46,697 nt of DNA, taken from positions 1 through 46,697 of the forward strand of contig JAKOWB010000007.1 in assembly GCA_029781795.1 (NCBI GenBank), written 5' to 3'. Both the position numbers and the translations under genes were made by a program. This stretch comes from Pseudomonadota bacterium. Lineage in GTDB: Bacteria > Pseudomonadota > Alphaproteobacteria > Kiloniellales > JACOMY01. Positions within the stretch are counted from its first letter, which is position 1; the number at the start of each line of letters is the position of its first letter. Of the stretch, positions 22,949 through 30,562 are shown piece by piece. The notes below the pieces were generated by a model. The model searched no databases, was not told the origin of the DNA, and saw nothing but the letters and a program-made list of their open reading frames with translations.

Positions 22949-24361
22949 ATGCTGTTTCCGACCCTGGATTTCGGGCTCTTCTTCCTCGCGGTCTTCGCCG
23001 CCGCGTGGCTGACGCGCCGGCAGCCGACGCTGCGCAAGGCGCTGCTGGTGGCCGCCAGCTACTTCTTCTACGGCTACTGGAACTGGACCTTCTGCTTCCT
23101 GCTCGCCGGCTCCTCGCTGTTCAACTGGTGGATGGGCCTCATCGTCGCCGGCGTGGCCGAAGAGCGCAGGCGCCGGCGCCTGCTGCTGGGCGCCGTCGGC
23201 CTCAATCTGCTGGTGCTGGGCTACTACAAGTACTACGGCTTCTTCATCGAGAGCCTGAACGGCCTGCTCTTCGATCTCGGCATCGAGCGCGAGCTGCCTT
23301 TCCTCGAGATCATCCTGCCGGTCGGCATCTCCTTCTTCACCTTCCAGGGGCTCTCCTACCTGATCGACGTGCATCGGCGCGTCATTCCCCCGACGCGCTC
23401 GCCGCTCGACCTGCTGCTCTACATCTCCTTCTTCCCGCAGCTGGTCGCCGGCCCCATCGTGCGCGCGCAGGATTTCCTGCCGCAGCTGCAGCGGCCGGCG
23501 GAACCGAACCGCGTCTATGCCACGCTGGGCTGCTGCCTCGTCGTCATCGGCCTGTTCAAGAAGGTGGTGCTGGCCAACTACCTGGCGAGCGAGATCGTCG
23601 ACCAGGTCTTCCTCGACCCGATCTTCTATGGGCCGCTCGACCTCCTGGCGGCCGCCTATGGCTACGCGGTGCAGATCTACTGCGACTTCTCGGCCTACAG
23701 CGACATCGCCATCGGCGTCGCGCTGCTGCTGGGCTTCAACTTCCAGAAGAACTTCGACCGGCCCTACCGGGCGCGTGCCTTCCGCGAGTTCTGGCAGCGC
23801 TGGCACATCAGCCTGTCGAGCTGGCTGCGCGACTACCTCTACATCCCGCTGGGCGGCAACCGCGGCGGTGCCTGGCACGCCAATCGCAACCTCATGATCA
23901 CCATGCTGCTGGGCGGCGTCTGGCACGGCGCCGCCTGGACCTTCGTCGCCTGGGGCCTGCTGCACGGCCTGGCGCTGGTGGTGGAGCGTGCCAGCGGCTG
24001 GGCGCGGCGCTATGCGACGGCGCCACGCTGGGCGCAGGCGCTGGGCATCCTGGTGGTGTTCCACGTGGTCTGCCTCGCCTGGGTCTTCTTCCGCGCCGAG
24101 ACCTTCGAGATCGCCTGGACCTTCCTGGCCGGCTTCGGGCGCGTGACGGAACCCTTGCAGCTCGCCGCGCCCTTCGTCGTCGGGCTCATCGTCGTCGGCC
24201 TCGCCTTCCACGCGCTGCCCGACCGCGCGGTCGAGCGGGTCTCCAACTGGCTGGCGGCGCTGCCGGCCTGGCTGTTCGGCGCCGGCATCGGCGCCGCCGT
24301 CGTGCTGATCGACGCGCTCGGCCCCGACGGGGTCGCGCCTTTCATCTACTTCCAGTTCTAG
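22949..24361 (+). CDS. MBOAT family membrane O-acyltransferase, AlgI/PatA-like
   Basis: A 470-residue polytopic inner-membrane protein with the AlgI-type order of motifs: LPVGISFFTFQGLSYLIDV, FFPQLVAGPIVRAQDF, EFWQRWHISLSSWLRDYLY (His286), GGVWHGAAWTF (His326, the invariant catalytic His) and WGLLHGLAL (His339). It should move an acyl group, usually acetyl, from a cytoplasmic donor across the membrane for delivery to a periplasmic glycan. Two exported SGNH proteins precede it in the operon and are the likely final acyl carriers or transferases. No alginate genes are present, so the acceptor may be peptidoglycan or another cell-surface polymer. Confidence 0.92.
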   Translation: MLFPTLDFGLFFLAVFAAAWLTRRQPTLRKALLVAASYFFYGYWNWTFCFLLAGSSLFNWWMGLIVAGVAEERRRRRLLLGAVGLNLLVLGYYKYYGFFIESLNGLLFDLGIERELPFLEIILPVGISFFTFQGLSYLIDVHRRVIPPTRSPLDLLLYISFFPQLVAGPIVRAQDFLPQLQRPAEPNRVYATLGCCLVVIGLFKKVVLANYLASEIVDQVFLDPIFYGPLDLLAAAYGYAVQIYCDFSAYSDIAIGVALLLGFNFQKNFDRPYRARAFREFWQRWHISLSSWLRDYLYIPLGGNRGGAWHANRNLMITMLLGGVWHGAAWTFVAWGLLHGLALVVERASGWARRYATAPRWAQALGILVVFHVVCLAWVFFRAETFEIAWTFLAGFGRVTEPLQLAAPFVVGLIVVGLAFHALPDRAVERVSNWLAALPAWLFGAGIGAAVVLIDALGPDGVAPFIYFQF

Positions 24362-24374
24362 GGGAGCCGCCGCC

Positions 24375-24695
24375 ATGACCAGCGCCTCCAGCAACCAGGC
24401 CTTCGAGCGCCACCACGACGAGGTCGACCTCACCAGGGCGGCGCGGCCGCAGCACCTCGGCGCGGCGGTGAAGATGGTGGTGGCGGGCAGCCTGGTTGCC
24501 TTGCTGCTGGGCGCCACGCCGCTGGCCGACTGGATGGCCGGCGTGGCGCTGGACTGGAGCCCCGACCTTGACCCGATCGCCAGCGCCACGGAGACCTGGC
24601 GCGAGTGGATGGAGGGGGCCGGCCTCAACCGCTTCCACGACGGCATCCACGCCTGGTTCCAGGACTGGCGCATGGGTGGTTGGCAGGCGCCATGA
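24375..24695 (+). CDS. Small membrane-anchored protein of the MBOAT operon, unknown function
   Basis: A 106-residue protein with one membrane span (about 28-48, GAAVKMVVAGSLVALLLGATP). A short cytoplasmic N-terminus precedes it, and a periplasmic part rich in Trp and Asp follows (WREWMEGAGLNRFHDGIHAWFQDW). The ATG at 24375 follows AGGGGAG, 14 bases after the MBOAT gene, and its end overlaps the VIT gene by ATGA. It resembles in layout the small bitopic helpers encoded next to MBOAT/SGNH pairs, possibly a tether between them. No named family is recognised. Confidence 0.72.
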   Translation: MTSASSNQAFERHHDEVDLTRAARPQHLGAAVKMVVAGSLVALLLGATPLADWMAGVALDWSPDLDPIASATETWREWMEGAGLNRFHDGIHAWFQDWRMGGWQAP

Positions 24696-25420
24696 CCGAC
24701 CTTTCGCCCGCTGAACGAAGGCGGTTGCTGCGGCACCGCGAGTCGCACCTGGTCAAGCGCATCGGCTGGCTGCGCGCCGCCGTGCTGGGGGCCAACGACG
24801 GCATCGTCTCCACCGCCAGCCTGATCGTCGGTGTCGCCGCCGCAGAGGCCTCGCGTGGCGGCATCCTGGTGGCCGGCACCGCCGCGCTGGTCGCCGGCGC
24901 CATGTCGATGGCGGCGGGCGAGTACGTCTCAGTCAGTTCGCAGGCCGACACCGAGAAGGCCGACCTGGCGCGCGAGCGCGAGGAGCAGCAGCGCCACCCG
25001 GCCTTCGAGCAGGCCGAGCTGGCGGCGATCTATGTGGAGCGCGGGCTTGAGCCTGGCCTGGCGAAGCAGGTGGCCGAGCAGCTCATGGCCAAGGACGCCC
25101 TCGGCGCCCATGCGCGCGACGAGCTTGGCATCTCCGAGATCACCGCCGCGCGACCGGTGCAGGCGGCGCTGACCTCGGCCCTCACCTTCTCGGTCGGCGC
25201 CGCGCTGCCGCTGCTGACGGTGCTGCTCTCGCCGTCGGACCTGCTGATCGAGCTGGTCTCTGCTGCCTCGCTGGGCTTCCTCTGCCTGCTGGGCGCGGTC
25301 GGTGCCCGCGCGGGCGGCGCCAGGGTGCTGCCGGCGGTGCTGCGCGTCGGCTTCTGGGGCGCCCTCGCCATGGCGGCGACCGCAGGCATCGGCGCCCTCT
25401 TCGGGACCACCGCCGCCTAG
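24692..25420 (+). CDS. VIT1/CCC1-family transporter
   Basis: A 242-residue VIT family protein, a putative Fe(II)/Mn(II) transporter. Typical blocks are RAAVLGANDGIVSTASLIVG (TM1), GAMSMAAGEYVSVSSQ with TEKADLARE (metal-binding cytoplasmic part), and three late helices (TSALTFSVGAALPLL onward). Length and order match bacterial VIT proteins. The ATG at 24692 overlaps the preceding gene's end; the long frame from 24605 is not needed. Why a metal transporter is coupled to an acylation operon is unclear. It is convergent with the SLC13 permease, 5 bases between stops. Confidence 0.88.
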   Translation: MTDLSPAERRRLLRHRESHLVKRIGWLRAAVLGANDGIVSTASLIVGVAAAEASRGGILVAGTAALVAGAMSMAAGEYVSVSSQADTEKADLAREREEQQRHPAFEQAELAAIYVERGLEPGLAKQVAEQLMAKDALGAHARDELGISEITAARPVQAALTSALTFSVGAALPLLTVLLSPSDLLIELVSAASLGFLCLLGAVGARAGGARVLPAVLRVGFWGALAMAATAGIGALFGTTAA

Positions 25421-25425
25421 GCTCG

Positions 25426-27270
25426 CTACAGCGGCCAGACGAGCAGCAGCAGCGGCACCGCCACGGCCACCACGATCACCTCCAGCGGCAGGCCGAGGCG
25501 CCAGTAGTCGCCGAAGCGGAAGCCGCCAGGACCCAGGATCATGGTGTTGTTCTGGTGGCCGATCGGCGTCAGGAAGGCGCAGGAGGCGCCGATGGCCACC
25601 GCCATCAGGAAGGGATCGGCGCTGGCGCCGAGCTGCGCCGCGCTGGTCAGCGCGATCGGCGCCATGACCGCGGCGGTGGCGGCGTTGTTCATGAAGTCGG
25701 ACAGCGTCATGGTGACCACCAGGATCAGCGCCAGCGCGATCACCGGGTCGCCGCGCGCGACGTCCTGCAGCAGCAGGCGGGCGATCAGCTCGGCGGCACC
25801 GCTGGCCGCCATGGCGCCGGCCACGGGGATGAGCGCGCCCAGCAGCACCACGACCGGCCAGTCGACAGTGGCATAGACGCTACGCGGCGAGACAATCCGC
25901 AGGACCATGAAGGCCAGGACGCCGGCGGCGAAGGCCACCGCCGCGGGCAGCAAACCGGTGGCGGCGACGCCCACCGCCAGGGCCATGATGCCGCCGGCCG
26001 TCAGCGCCCGCCGCGTGTCGGGAAGGCGCAGCGCGCGCTCGGCCAGCGGCACGCAGTCGAAGCGCTGGGCGAAGTCCTGCAGCGCCTCGAGAGTCCCCTG
26101 CATCAGCAGCACGTCGCCGGCGCGGATCGCCATCGCCCGCAGCCGCGAGGTCGAGCGCCGTCCCTGGCGCGACACCGCCAGCAGGTTGATGCCCAGGCCG
26201 CGGCGCAGCTGCATGTCGCTGGCCGAGCGCCCGACGAAGCGCGAGCGCGGCAGCACGACCAGCTCCATCAGCAGCACGTCCTTGGAGCGGATGGCCTTGT
26301 CCGCCGGTTCCTCCGCCGCCTCGGCGGCGGGCTCTTCCTTGCCATCCGGCGCGGGCGGGCCGGCCGGCGGTACCGCCTCTTCCAGGGTGAGGCCGAGCGC
26401 GCTGAGCGCGCTGGCGAGGCCCTCGGGCTCGGCCTCGATCACCAGGATGTCGCCCTGCCGGGTCTCGCGGTAGGGACTGGGGGCGGGGATCCTGGCCTCG
26501 TCGCGGATCAGGCCGATCACCTGGGCGTCGGCTTCCGCCAGCACGGCCTCGATCTCCATCAGGGTCATGCCGATGGCCTTGCTGCCCTCGGCGATGCGCG
26601 CCTCGGTCAGGTAGGCGCCGGTCTCGAAGCCCTCGGCGCCGCTGCGCTCGCGCGCCGGCACCAGCCAGCGGCTGCAGAGCACGACGAAGACGATGCCGGC
26701 CAGCGCGACGGCGGCGCCCACCGGGGTGAAGTCGAACATGGCGAAGCCCTCGCCCGTCGCCGCGGCGCGAAAGCTGGCGACGATGAGGTTGGGCGGCGTG
26801 CCGATAAGCGTGGTCATGCCGCCGAGGATCGAGCCGAAGGCCAGTGGCATCAGCACCTTGCCCGGCGGCAGGCCCTGCCGGGCGGCGAGCTGCAGCGCGA
26901 CCGGCATCAGCAGCGCCAGCGCGCCGACGTTGTTCATGAAGCCCGACAGCAGCGCGCCGAGGCCGGTCAGCGCGGCGGTGGACAGCATCGGACCGGCCGC
27001 CTTGGGCAGGACCAGGCGGGTCAGGCGGTCGACCGCGCCCGAGGACTGCAGGCCGCTGCTCAGCACCAGCACGCAGGCGACGGTGATGACCGCGGGATGG
27101 CCGAAGCCGGCGAAGGCCTCGGCGCCGGGCACCACGCCGGCGATGACCGATGCGAGCAGCGCGCCCATGGCGACCATGTCGTGGCGCCAGCGGCCCCAGA
27201 GGAAGAGGCCGAAGGTCGCGGACAGGATCAGCAGGATGGCGGCCTGGTCGCGGGTAACGGCCTCGAGCAT
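25426..27270 (-). CDS. SLC13 family permease with two RCK/TrkA-C domains
   Basis: A 614-residue inner-membrane transporter of the divalent anion:sodium symporter superfamily. An N-terminal membrane half (about 1-195) contains GFMNNVGALALLMPVAL and IGTPPNLIVASF. Two cytoplasmic TrkA-C domains follow (about 205-290 and 318-400). A C-terminal membrane half contains LSDFMNNAATAAVMAPIAL and FLTPIGHQNNTMILGPGG. The paired SNT-type motifs (MNN, GTPPN) are the hairpins that bind anion. Sulfate, thiosulfate or dicarboxylate are candidate substrates. Its ATG shares an A with the TGA of the NYN gene upstream (TGATG), so translation is coupled. Confidence 0.9.
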   Translation of the reverse strand: MLEAVTRDQAAILLILSATFGLFLWGRWRHDMVAMGALLASVIAGVVPGAEAFAGFGHPAVITVACVLVLSSGLQSSGAVDRLTRLVLPKAAGPMLSTAALTGLGALLSGFMNNVGALALLMPVALQLAARQGLPPGKVLMPLAFGSILGGMTTLIGTPPNLIVASFRAAATGEGFAMFDFTPVGAAVALAGIVFVVLCSRWLVPARERSGAEGFETGAYLTEARIAEGSKAIGMTLMEIEAVLAEADAQVIGLIRDEARIPAPSPYRETRQGDILVIEAEPEGLASALSALGLTLEEAVPPAGPPAPDGKEEPAAEAAEEPADKAIRSKDVLLMELVVLPRSRFVGRSASDMQLRRGLGINLLAVSRQGRRSTSRLRAMAIRAGDVLLMQGTLEALQDFAQRFDCVPLAERALRLPDTRRALTAGGIMALAVGVAATGLLPAAVAFAAGVLAFMVLRIVSPRSVYATVDWPVVVLLGALIPVAGAMAASGAAELIARLLLQDVARGDPVIALALILVVTMTLSDFMNNAATAAVMAPIALTSAAQLGASADPFLMAVAIGASCAFLTPIGHQNNTMILGPGGFRFGDYWRLGLPLEVIVVAVAVPLLLLVWPL

Positions 27271-28070
27271 CAGGCCGGATCGGCGGGGGCCCGCCGCGGG
27301 CGCCGTCGCCGTTTCGGCGCGGCGCCCTCAGCCTTTGCCTCGGGCTTCAGCCGTATCTCTGGATGGCCGCCTTGATTTCGCCTGATCTCGAACGCACCGG
27401 ATTGCTCCACGAGATGGATGAGTTTTCCATGGCCGTAACTGCGCGGATCGAAGTCCGACTTCAGTTGGGACAGGTACTTGCCAAACTGTCCCAGCCCGAC
27501 CCAACCATCATCAATATCCAGGCCATCCGCGACGTTCATCTGCTCAATCGTCTTGCGCAGCAAGGGAGCGGCGTCCTCCGGTCCCAGCTTCTTCGCCGGC
27601 GCCGGTACCTCCGGCGCCGCACCCTCTGCGACGCCCAGGTTCTCAGTGAAGATGAAGCGGTGACACGCTTGGCGGAATGACTCCGGCGTCTTGCGCTCGC
27701 CGATACCATAGACCAGGACACCCTGCTCCCGTAGCCGTGACGCCAGTCGCGTGAAGTCACTGTCTGAAGAGACCAGGCAGAAGCCCTCCATTCGATCGTC
27801 GTGGAGAAGATCCATGGCGTCGATGACTAGAGCTATGTCGGAAGCATTCTTGCCAGTCGTATTGGCGGGAGCGTGATAGGGCAGGATGGCGTGACGGGGC
27901 AGCACGTCATGCCAGTTCTTGAGGTGCGGCTTGGTGAAGTCGCCATAAATCCGCCGCACGCTTGCGACCCCCAGCTTGGCGATCTCCTCGAACAGATCGT
28001 TGACGAGCTGGTAGGAGGTGTTGTCGGCGTCGATCAGGACCGCGAGCCGCGGCGGGCGTTGGTCGGCCAT
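27270..28070 (-). CDS. NYN domain ribonuclease-like protein with C-terminal OST-HTH/LOTUS domain
   Basis: A 266-residue cytoplasmic protein. Residues 8-150 form a NYN (PIN-like) nuclease domain, with acidic metal ligands Asp14 and Asp16 in VLIDADNTSY, Asp in KNASDIALVIDAMDL and Asp pairs in LVSSDSDFTRLA. Residues 165-245 read as an OST-HTH/LOTUS domain (LLRKTIEQMN, DDGWVGLGQFGKYL), an RNA-binding fold. A lysine/arginine-rich tail follows. Its base composition is visibly less GC-rich than its neighbours', hinting at transfer. It lies 9 bases after the kinase/phospho-lyase gene and overlaps the permease start, so all three are co-transcribed. RNA target unknown. Confidence 0.88.
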   Translation of the reverse strand: MADQRPPRLAVLIDADNTSYQLVNDLFEEIAKLGVASVRRIYGDFTKPHLKNWHDVLPRHAILPYHAPANTTGKNASDIALVIDAMDLLHDDRMEGFCLVSSDSDFTRLASRLREQGVLVYGIGERKTPESFRQACHRFIFTENLGVAEGAAPEVPAPAKKLGPEDAAPLLRKTIEQMNVADGLDIDDGWVGLGQFGKYLSQLKSDFDPRSYGHGKLIHLVEQSGAFEIRRNQGGHPEIRLKPEAKAEGAAPKRRRRPRRAPADPA

Positions 28071-28079
28071 GCCCGCAGC

Positions 28080-30404
28080 CTACAGCTTCGCCAGCGCGCG
28101 GTCGACCGCGGCCACGGCGATGTCGGCGTGCTCGGGTCGGAAGACCAGCGGCGGGCGGATCTTCAGTACGTTGCCCAGCACGCCCTCGCTGCCGACCAGC
28201 AGGCCCTGGTCGCGGATCAGGCTGATGAGGCGTTTCGTCTCCGCCGGCGCCGGCGCCAGGGTCTTGCGGTCCAGCACCAGCTCGACGCCGGTGGCGAGGC
28301 CGATGCCGCGCACCTCGCCGATGAGGCTGTGCCTGTCCATCAGGCCCTTGAGCCCGGCCCGCAGCTGTTCGCCGGCCGCGGAGGCATTGGCCACCAGGCC
28401 CTCGCGCTCGATCACCTCCATCACCGCGAGGCCGGCGGCGCAGGAGACGTTGTTGCCGCCGAAGGTGGAGAAGAAGGCGGAATCGTCGAAGAAGCGCGTC
28501 GCCAGGTCGCGCCGCGTGATGACGGCGCCGATGGGGTGGCCGTTGCCGGCCGGCTTGCCGATGGTGATGAAGTCCGGCGCGACGCCGTGGTGGCGGTGTC
28601 CCCAGAAGTGCGTGCCCATGCGCCCGAAGCCCGACTGCACCTCGTCGGCGATGAAGAGGCCGCCGGCGGCGCGCACGCGCTCCACCACGCCCGCGACATA
28701 GCCCGGGACCGGCGGCAGGATGCCGTTGGTCATGAAGGCGCTGTCCAGCATGAAGGCGCCGACGCCCAGGCCCTTGGCCTCGAGGTCGGCGATCGGCGCC
28801 TCGGCCAGCGCGGCGTAGCGCGCGCCAAGGTCCGCCTCGCCGTGCCGGTAGGGCCCGCGGTAGCCGTCCGGCGCCGGCAGGGTGCGGATGTGCGGCTGGA
28901 TGCGGCCCTTGGGATCGTTGGCCGGCGAGAAGGCATCGATCGCCTCGGTGATGCCGTGGTAGGCGAAGTCCATCGCCAGCCCGCCGCGCCGGCCGGTGAT
29001 GGTCCTGGCCATGCGCCAGGCGAGGTCGTTGGCCTCGCTGCCGCTGTTGACGAAGAGCACCGTGTCGAGGCCCTCGCCGGCGCTGGCGGCCAGGCGCTCG
29101 GCATAGTCCAGCGCCTGGTCGGTCAGGTAGCGCGTGTTGGTGTTGAGCCGCCGCGCCTGGCGTGCGATGGCCTCGGCCACGTAGGGATGGCAATGCCCGA
29201 CCTGCGGCACGTTGTTGTAGGCGTCGAGGTAGCGCTTGCCGTCGCCGGCCGTCAGCCACACCCCCTCGCCCCGCACGAGGTGCAGCGGCGGGTCGTAGAA
29301 GAGATACATGCGCTCGCCCATCGTCGCGCGGCGGCGCTGCAGCAGCTTCGCCACCGGCTGCGCCCTGCCCGCGGCCCGCGCGGGCACGGCCCCGGCGTAG
29401 CGGATCGCCTCGGTCAGGCGCAGGCGCTCGGCCTTCGCGCCGAAGCGCTTCAGCAGCGGCAGGCAGCGCAGCGAGAAGCGCGGCAGGTAGCCGTCGAGCG
29501 GCGTGCCGGCCTCGGCGCGGATGCGGTGGATCAGCGGCGTCTGCAGCAGGCGGATCTCCGCCATCGGCAGCAGCAGCTCCAGCTCGGCCTCCTCCAGCGG
29601 CGTCACCCGGCGATAGCCGCGGGTCAGCGCCGCGAAGGTCTCCGCCGGGTCCTGGTCCAGGCGCAGGAAGTCGGCGGCGGCGTTGGCCAGGTCCTGGATC
29701 AGGGGCCCGTGCAGGATGTCGCCGAAGTCGATGACGCCGCTCAGCCGCTCGCCGTCCATCAGCACGTTGAAGGGATGCGCGTCGCCGTGGATCACCTGGG
29801 CCCGCAACGCCGCCAGGCGCGGCAGGGTCTCGGCCTCGGCGCGGTCCAGCACCGTGGCGGCGGTCTTCTGCTCCTGCGGCTTGGTGAAGGCGCCGAGGTG
29901 GGGGCGCAGGCGCGGCACCTCGCGGTTGTCCCACAGCAGGGCGCGGTCCAGCGCCGCCGGATGGGTGAAGCCGCGCAGCGCCTTGCCGAGGCGCGCGACC
30001 AGTTCGCCGACACCCTCCAGCTCGGCCGGCGCCAGCGCGCGCTCGCCGATGATCTCGCCCGGCAGGTAGGAGAGCACGATCACCTGCCACTCGCCGTCGC
30101 CCGTCGCCAGGCGGCCGCTGGTCGCACCCGCGAGGGTGCGGCGCAGGCGCGGCACCGCCAGGCCGGGGTCTACCGCCTCGAGGTGCAGCAGGGCGCGAAG
30201 CTGGCAGTCGACGATGGCCGCCGGCTCCTCCGGGTTCACCACCTTGACCACCCAGCGCCGGCCCTCGCCCTCGGTCAGGCGGAAGTTCTGGTCGCGCTCG
30301 CCCTCCAGCCGCGTCAGGCTGCCGGGCAGGCCGTAGTCCTGCAGCAGATAGTCGTAGATCGCCCGCTCGGGCAGCGATGGCGTCTCGACCTTCAGGAACT
30401 TCAT
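28080..30404 (-). CDS. Fused small-molecule kinase (APH fold) and class III PLP phospho-lyase/aminotransferase
   Basis: A 774-residue bifunctional enzyme. Residues 1-330 are an aminoglycoside-phosphotransferase-type kinase, with Lys54 in VVKVVNPEE, HGDAHPFNVL (Asp208, Asn213) and VIDFGD (Asp226). Residues 345-774 are a class III PLP enzyme, with the Schiff-base Lys617 in FITIGKPAGNGHPIG and the NSGSEANDLAWR motif. Such fusions led to the identification of hydroxylysine kinase and the ammoniophospholyases for 5-phosphohydroxylysine and phosphoethanolamine, so phosphorylation then elimination of phosphate and ammonia is the likely chemistry. The ATG at 30404 follows AGGAGGG. First gene of a three-gene operon. 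The exact amino alcohol is open. Confidence 0.88.
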   Translation of the reverse strand: MKFLKVETPSLPERAIYDYLLQDYGLPGSLTRLEGERDQNFRLTEGEGRRWVVKVVNPEEPAAIVDCQLRALLHLEAVDPGLAVPRLRRTLAGATSGRLATGDGEWQVIVLSYLPGEIIGERALAPAELEGVGELVARLGKALRGFTHPAALDRALLWDNREVPRLRPHLGAFTKPQEQKTAATVLDRAEAETLPRLAALRAQVIHGDAHPFNVLMDGERLSGVIDFGDILHGPLIQDLANAAADFLRLDQDPAETFAALTRGYRRVTPLEEAELELLLPMAEIRLLQTPLIHRIRAEAGTPLDGYLPRFSLRCLPLLKRFGAKAERLRLTEAIRYAGAVPARAAGRAQPVAKLLQRRRATMGERMYLFYDPPLHLVRGEGVWLTAGDGKRYLDAYNNVPQVGHCHPYVAEAIARQARRLNTNTRYLTDQALDYAERLAASAGEGLDTVLFVNSGSEANDLAWRMARTITGRRGGLAMDFAYHGITEAIDAFSPANDPKGRIQPHIRTLPAPDGYRGPYRHGEADLGARYAALAEAPIADLEAKGLGVGAFMLDSAFMTNGILPPVPGYVAGVVERVRAAGGLFIADEVQSGFGRMGTHFWGHRHHGVAPDFITIGKPAGNGHPIGAVITRRDLATRFFDDSAFFSTFGGNNVSCAAGLAVMEVIEREGLVANASAAGEQLRAGLKGLMDRHSLIGEVRGIGLATGVELVLDRKTLAPAPAETKRLISLIRDQGLLVGSEGVLGNVLKIRPPLVFRPEHADIAVAAVDRALAKL

Positions 30405-30530
30405 GCGCGCCCTCCTGTTCTGCCCGGCCAGTCTCGGTGCGCAGGGCGGGCTGTCAAGCGGGGCGGCCGGCTGCGGCGGCGCGGCAATTCCGCTTTGATA
30501 CCGCTCCAGGTTGTGGTGACGTCCCCTGTC

Positions 30531-30536
30531 CATAAT
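30531..30536 (+). promoter_or_regulatory. Candidate -10 element before the autotransporter
   Basis: CATAAT matches the sigma70 -10 consensus at five of six bases and lies 27 bases before the ATG, in the AT-richest part of the divergent gap. No well-spaced -35 is seen. Confidence 0.3.
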
Positions 30537-30562
30537 ACTCGGATGGTGCAGGGAGGGGGCCT

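Noticed and set aside
21485-24748. Minus-strand open frame of about 1,087 codons opposite the SGNH-MBOAT operon
   Set aside because: A shadow frame typical of very GC-rich DNA: His/Asp/Gln-rich low-complexity content, no domain, and it lies opposite well-supported genes with clear motifs.
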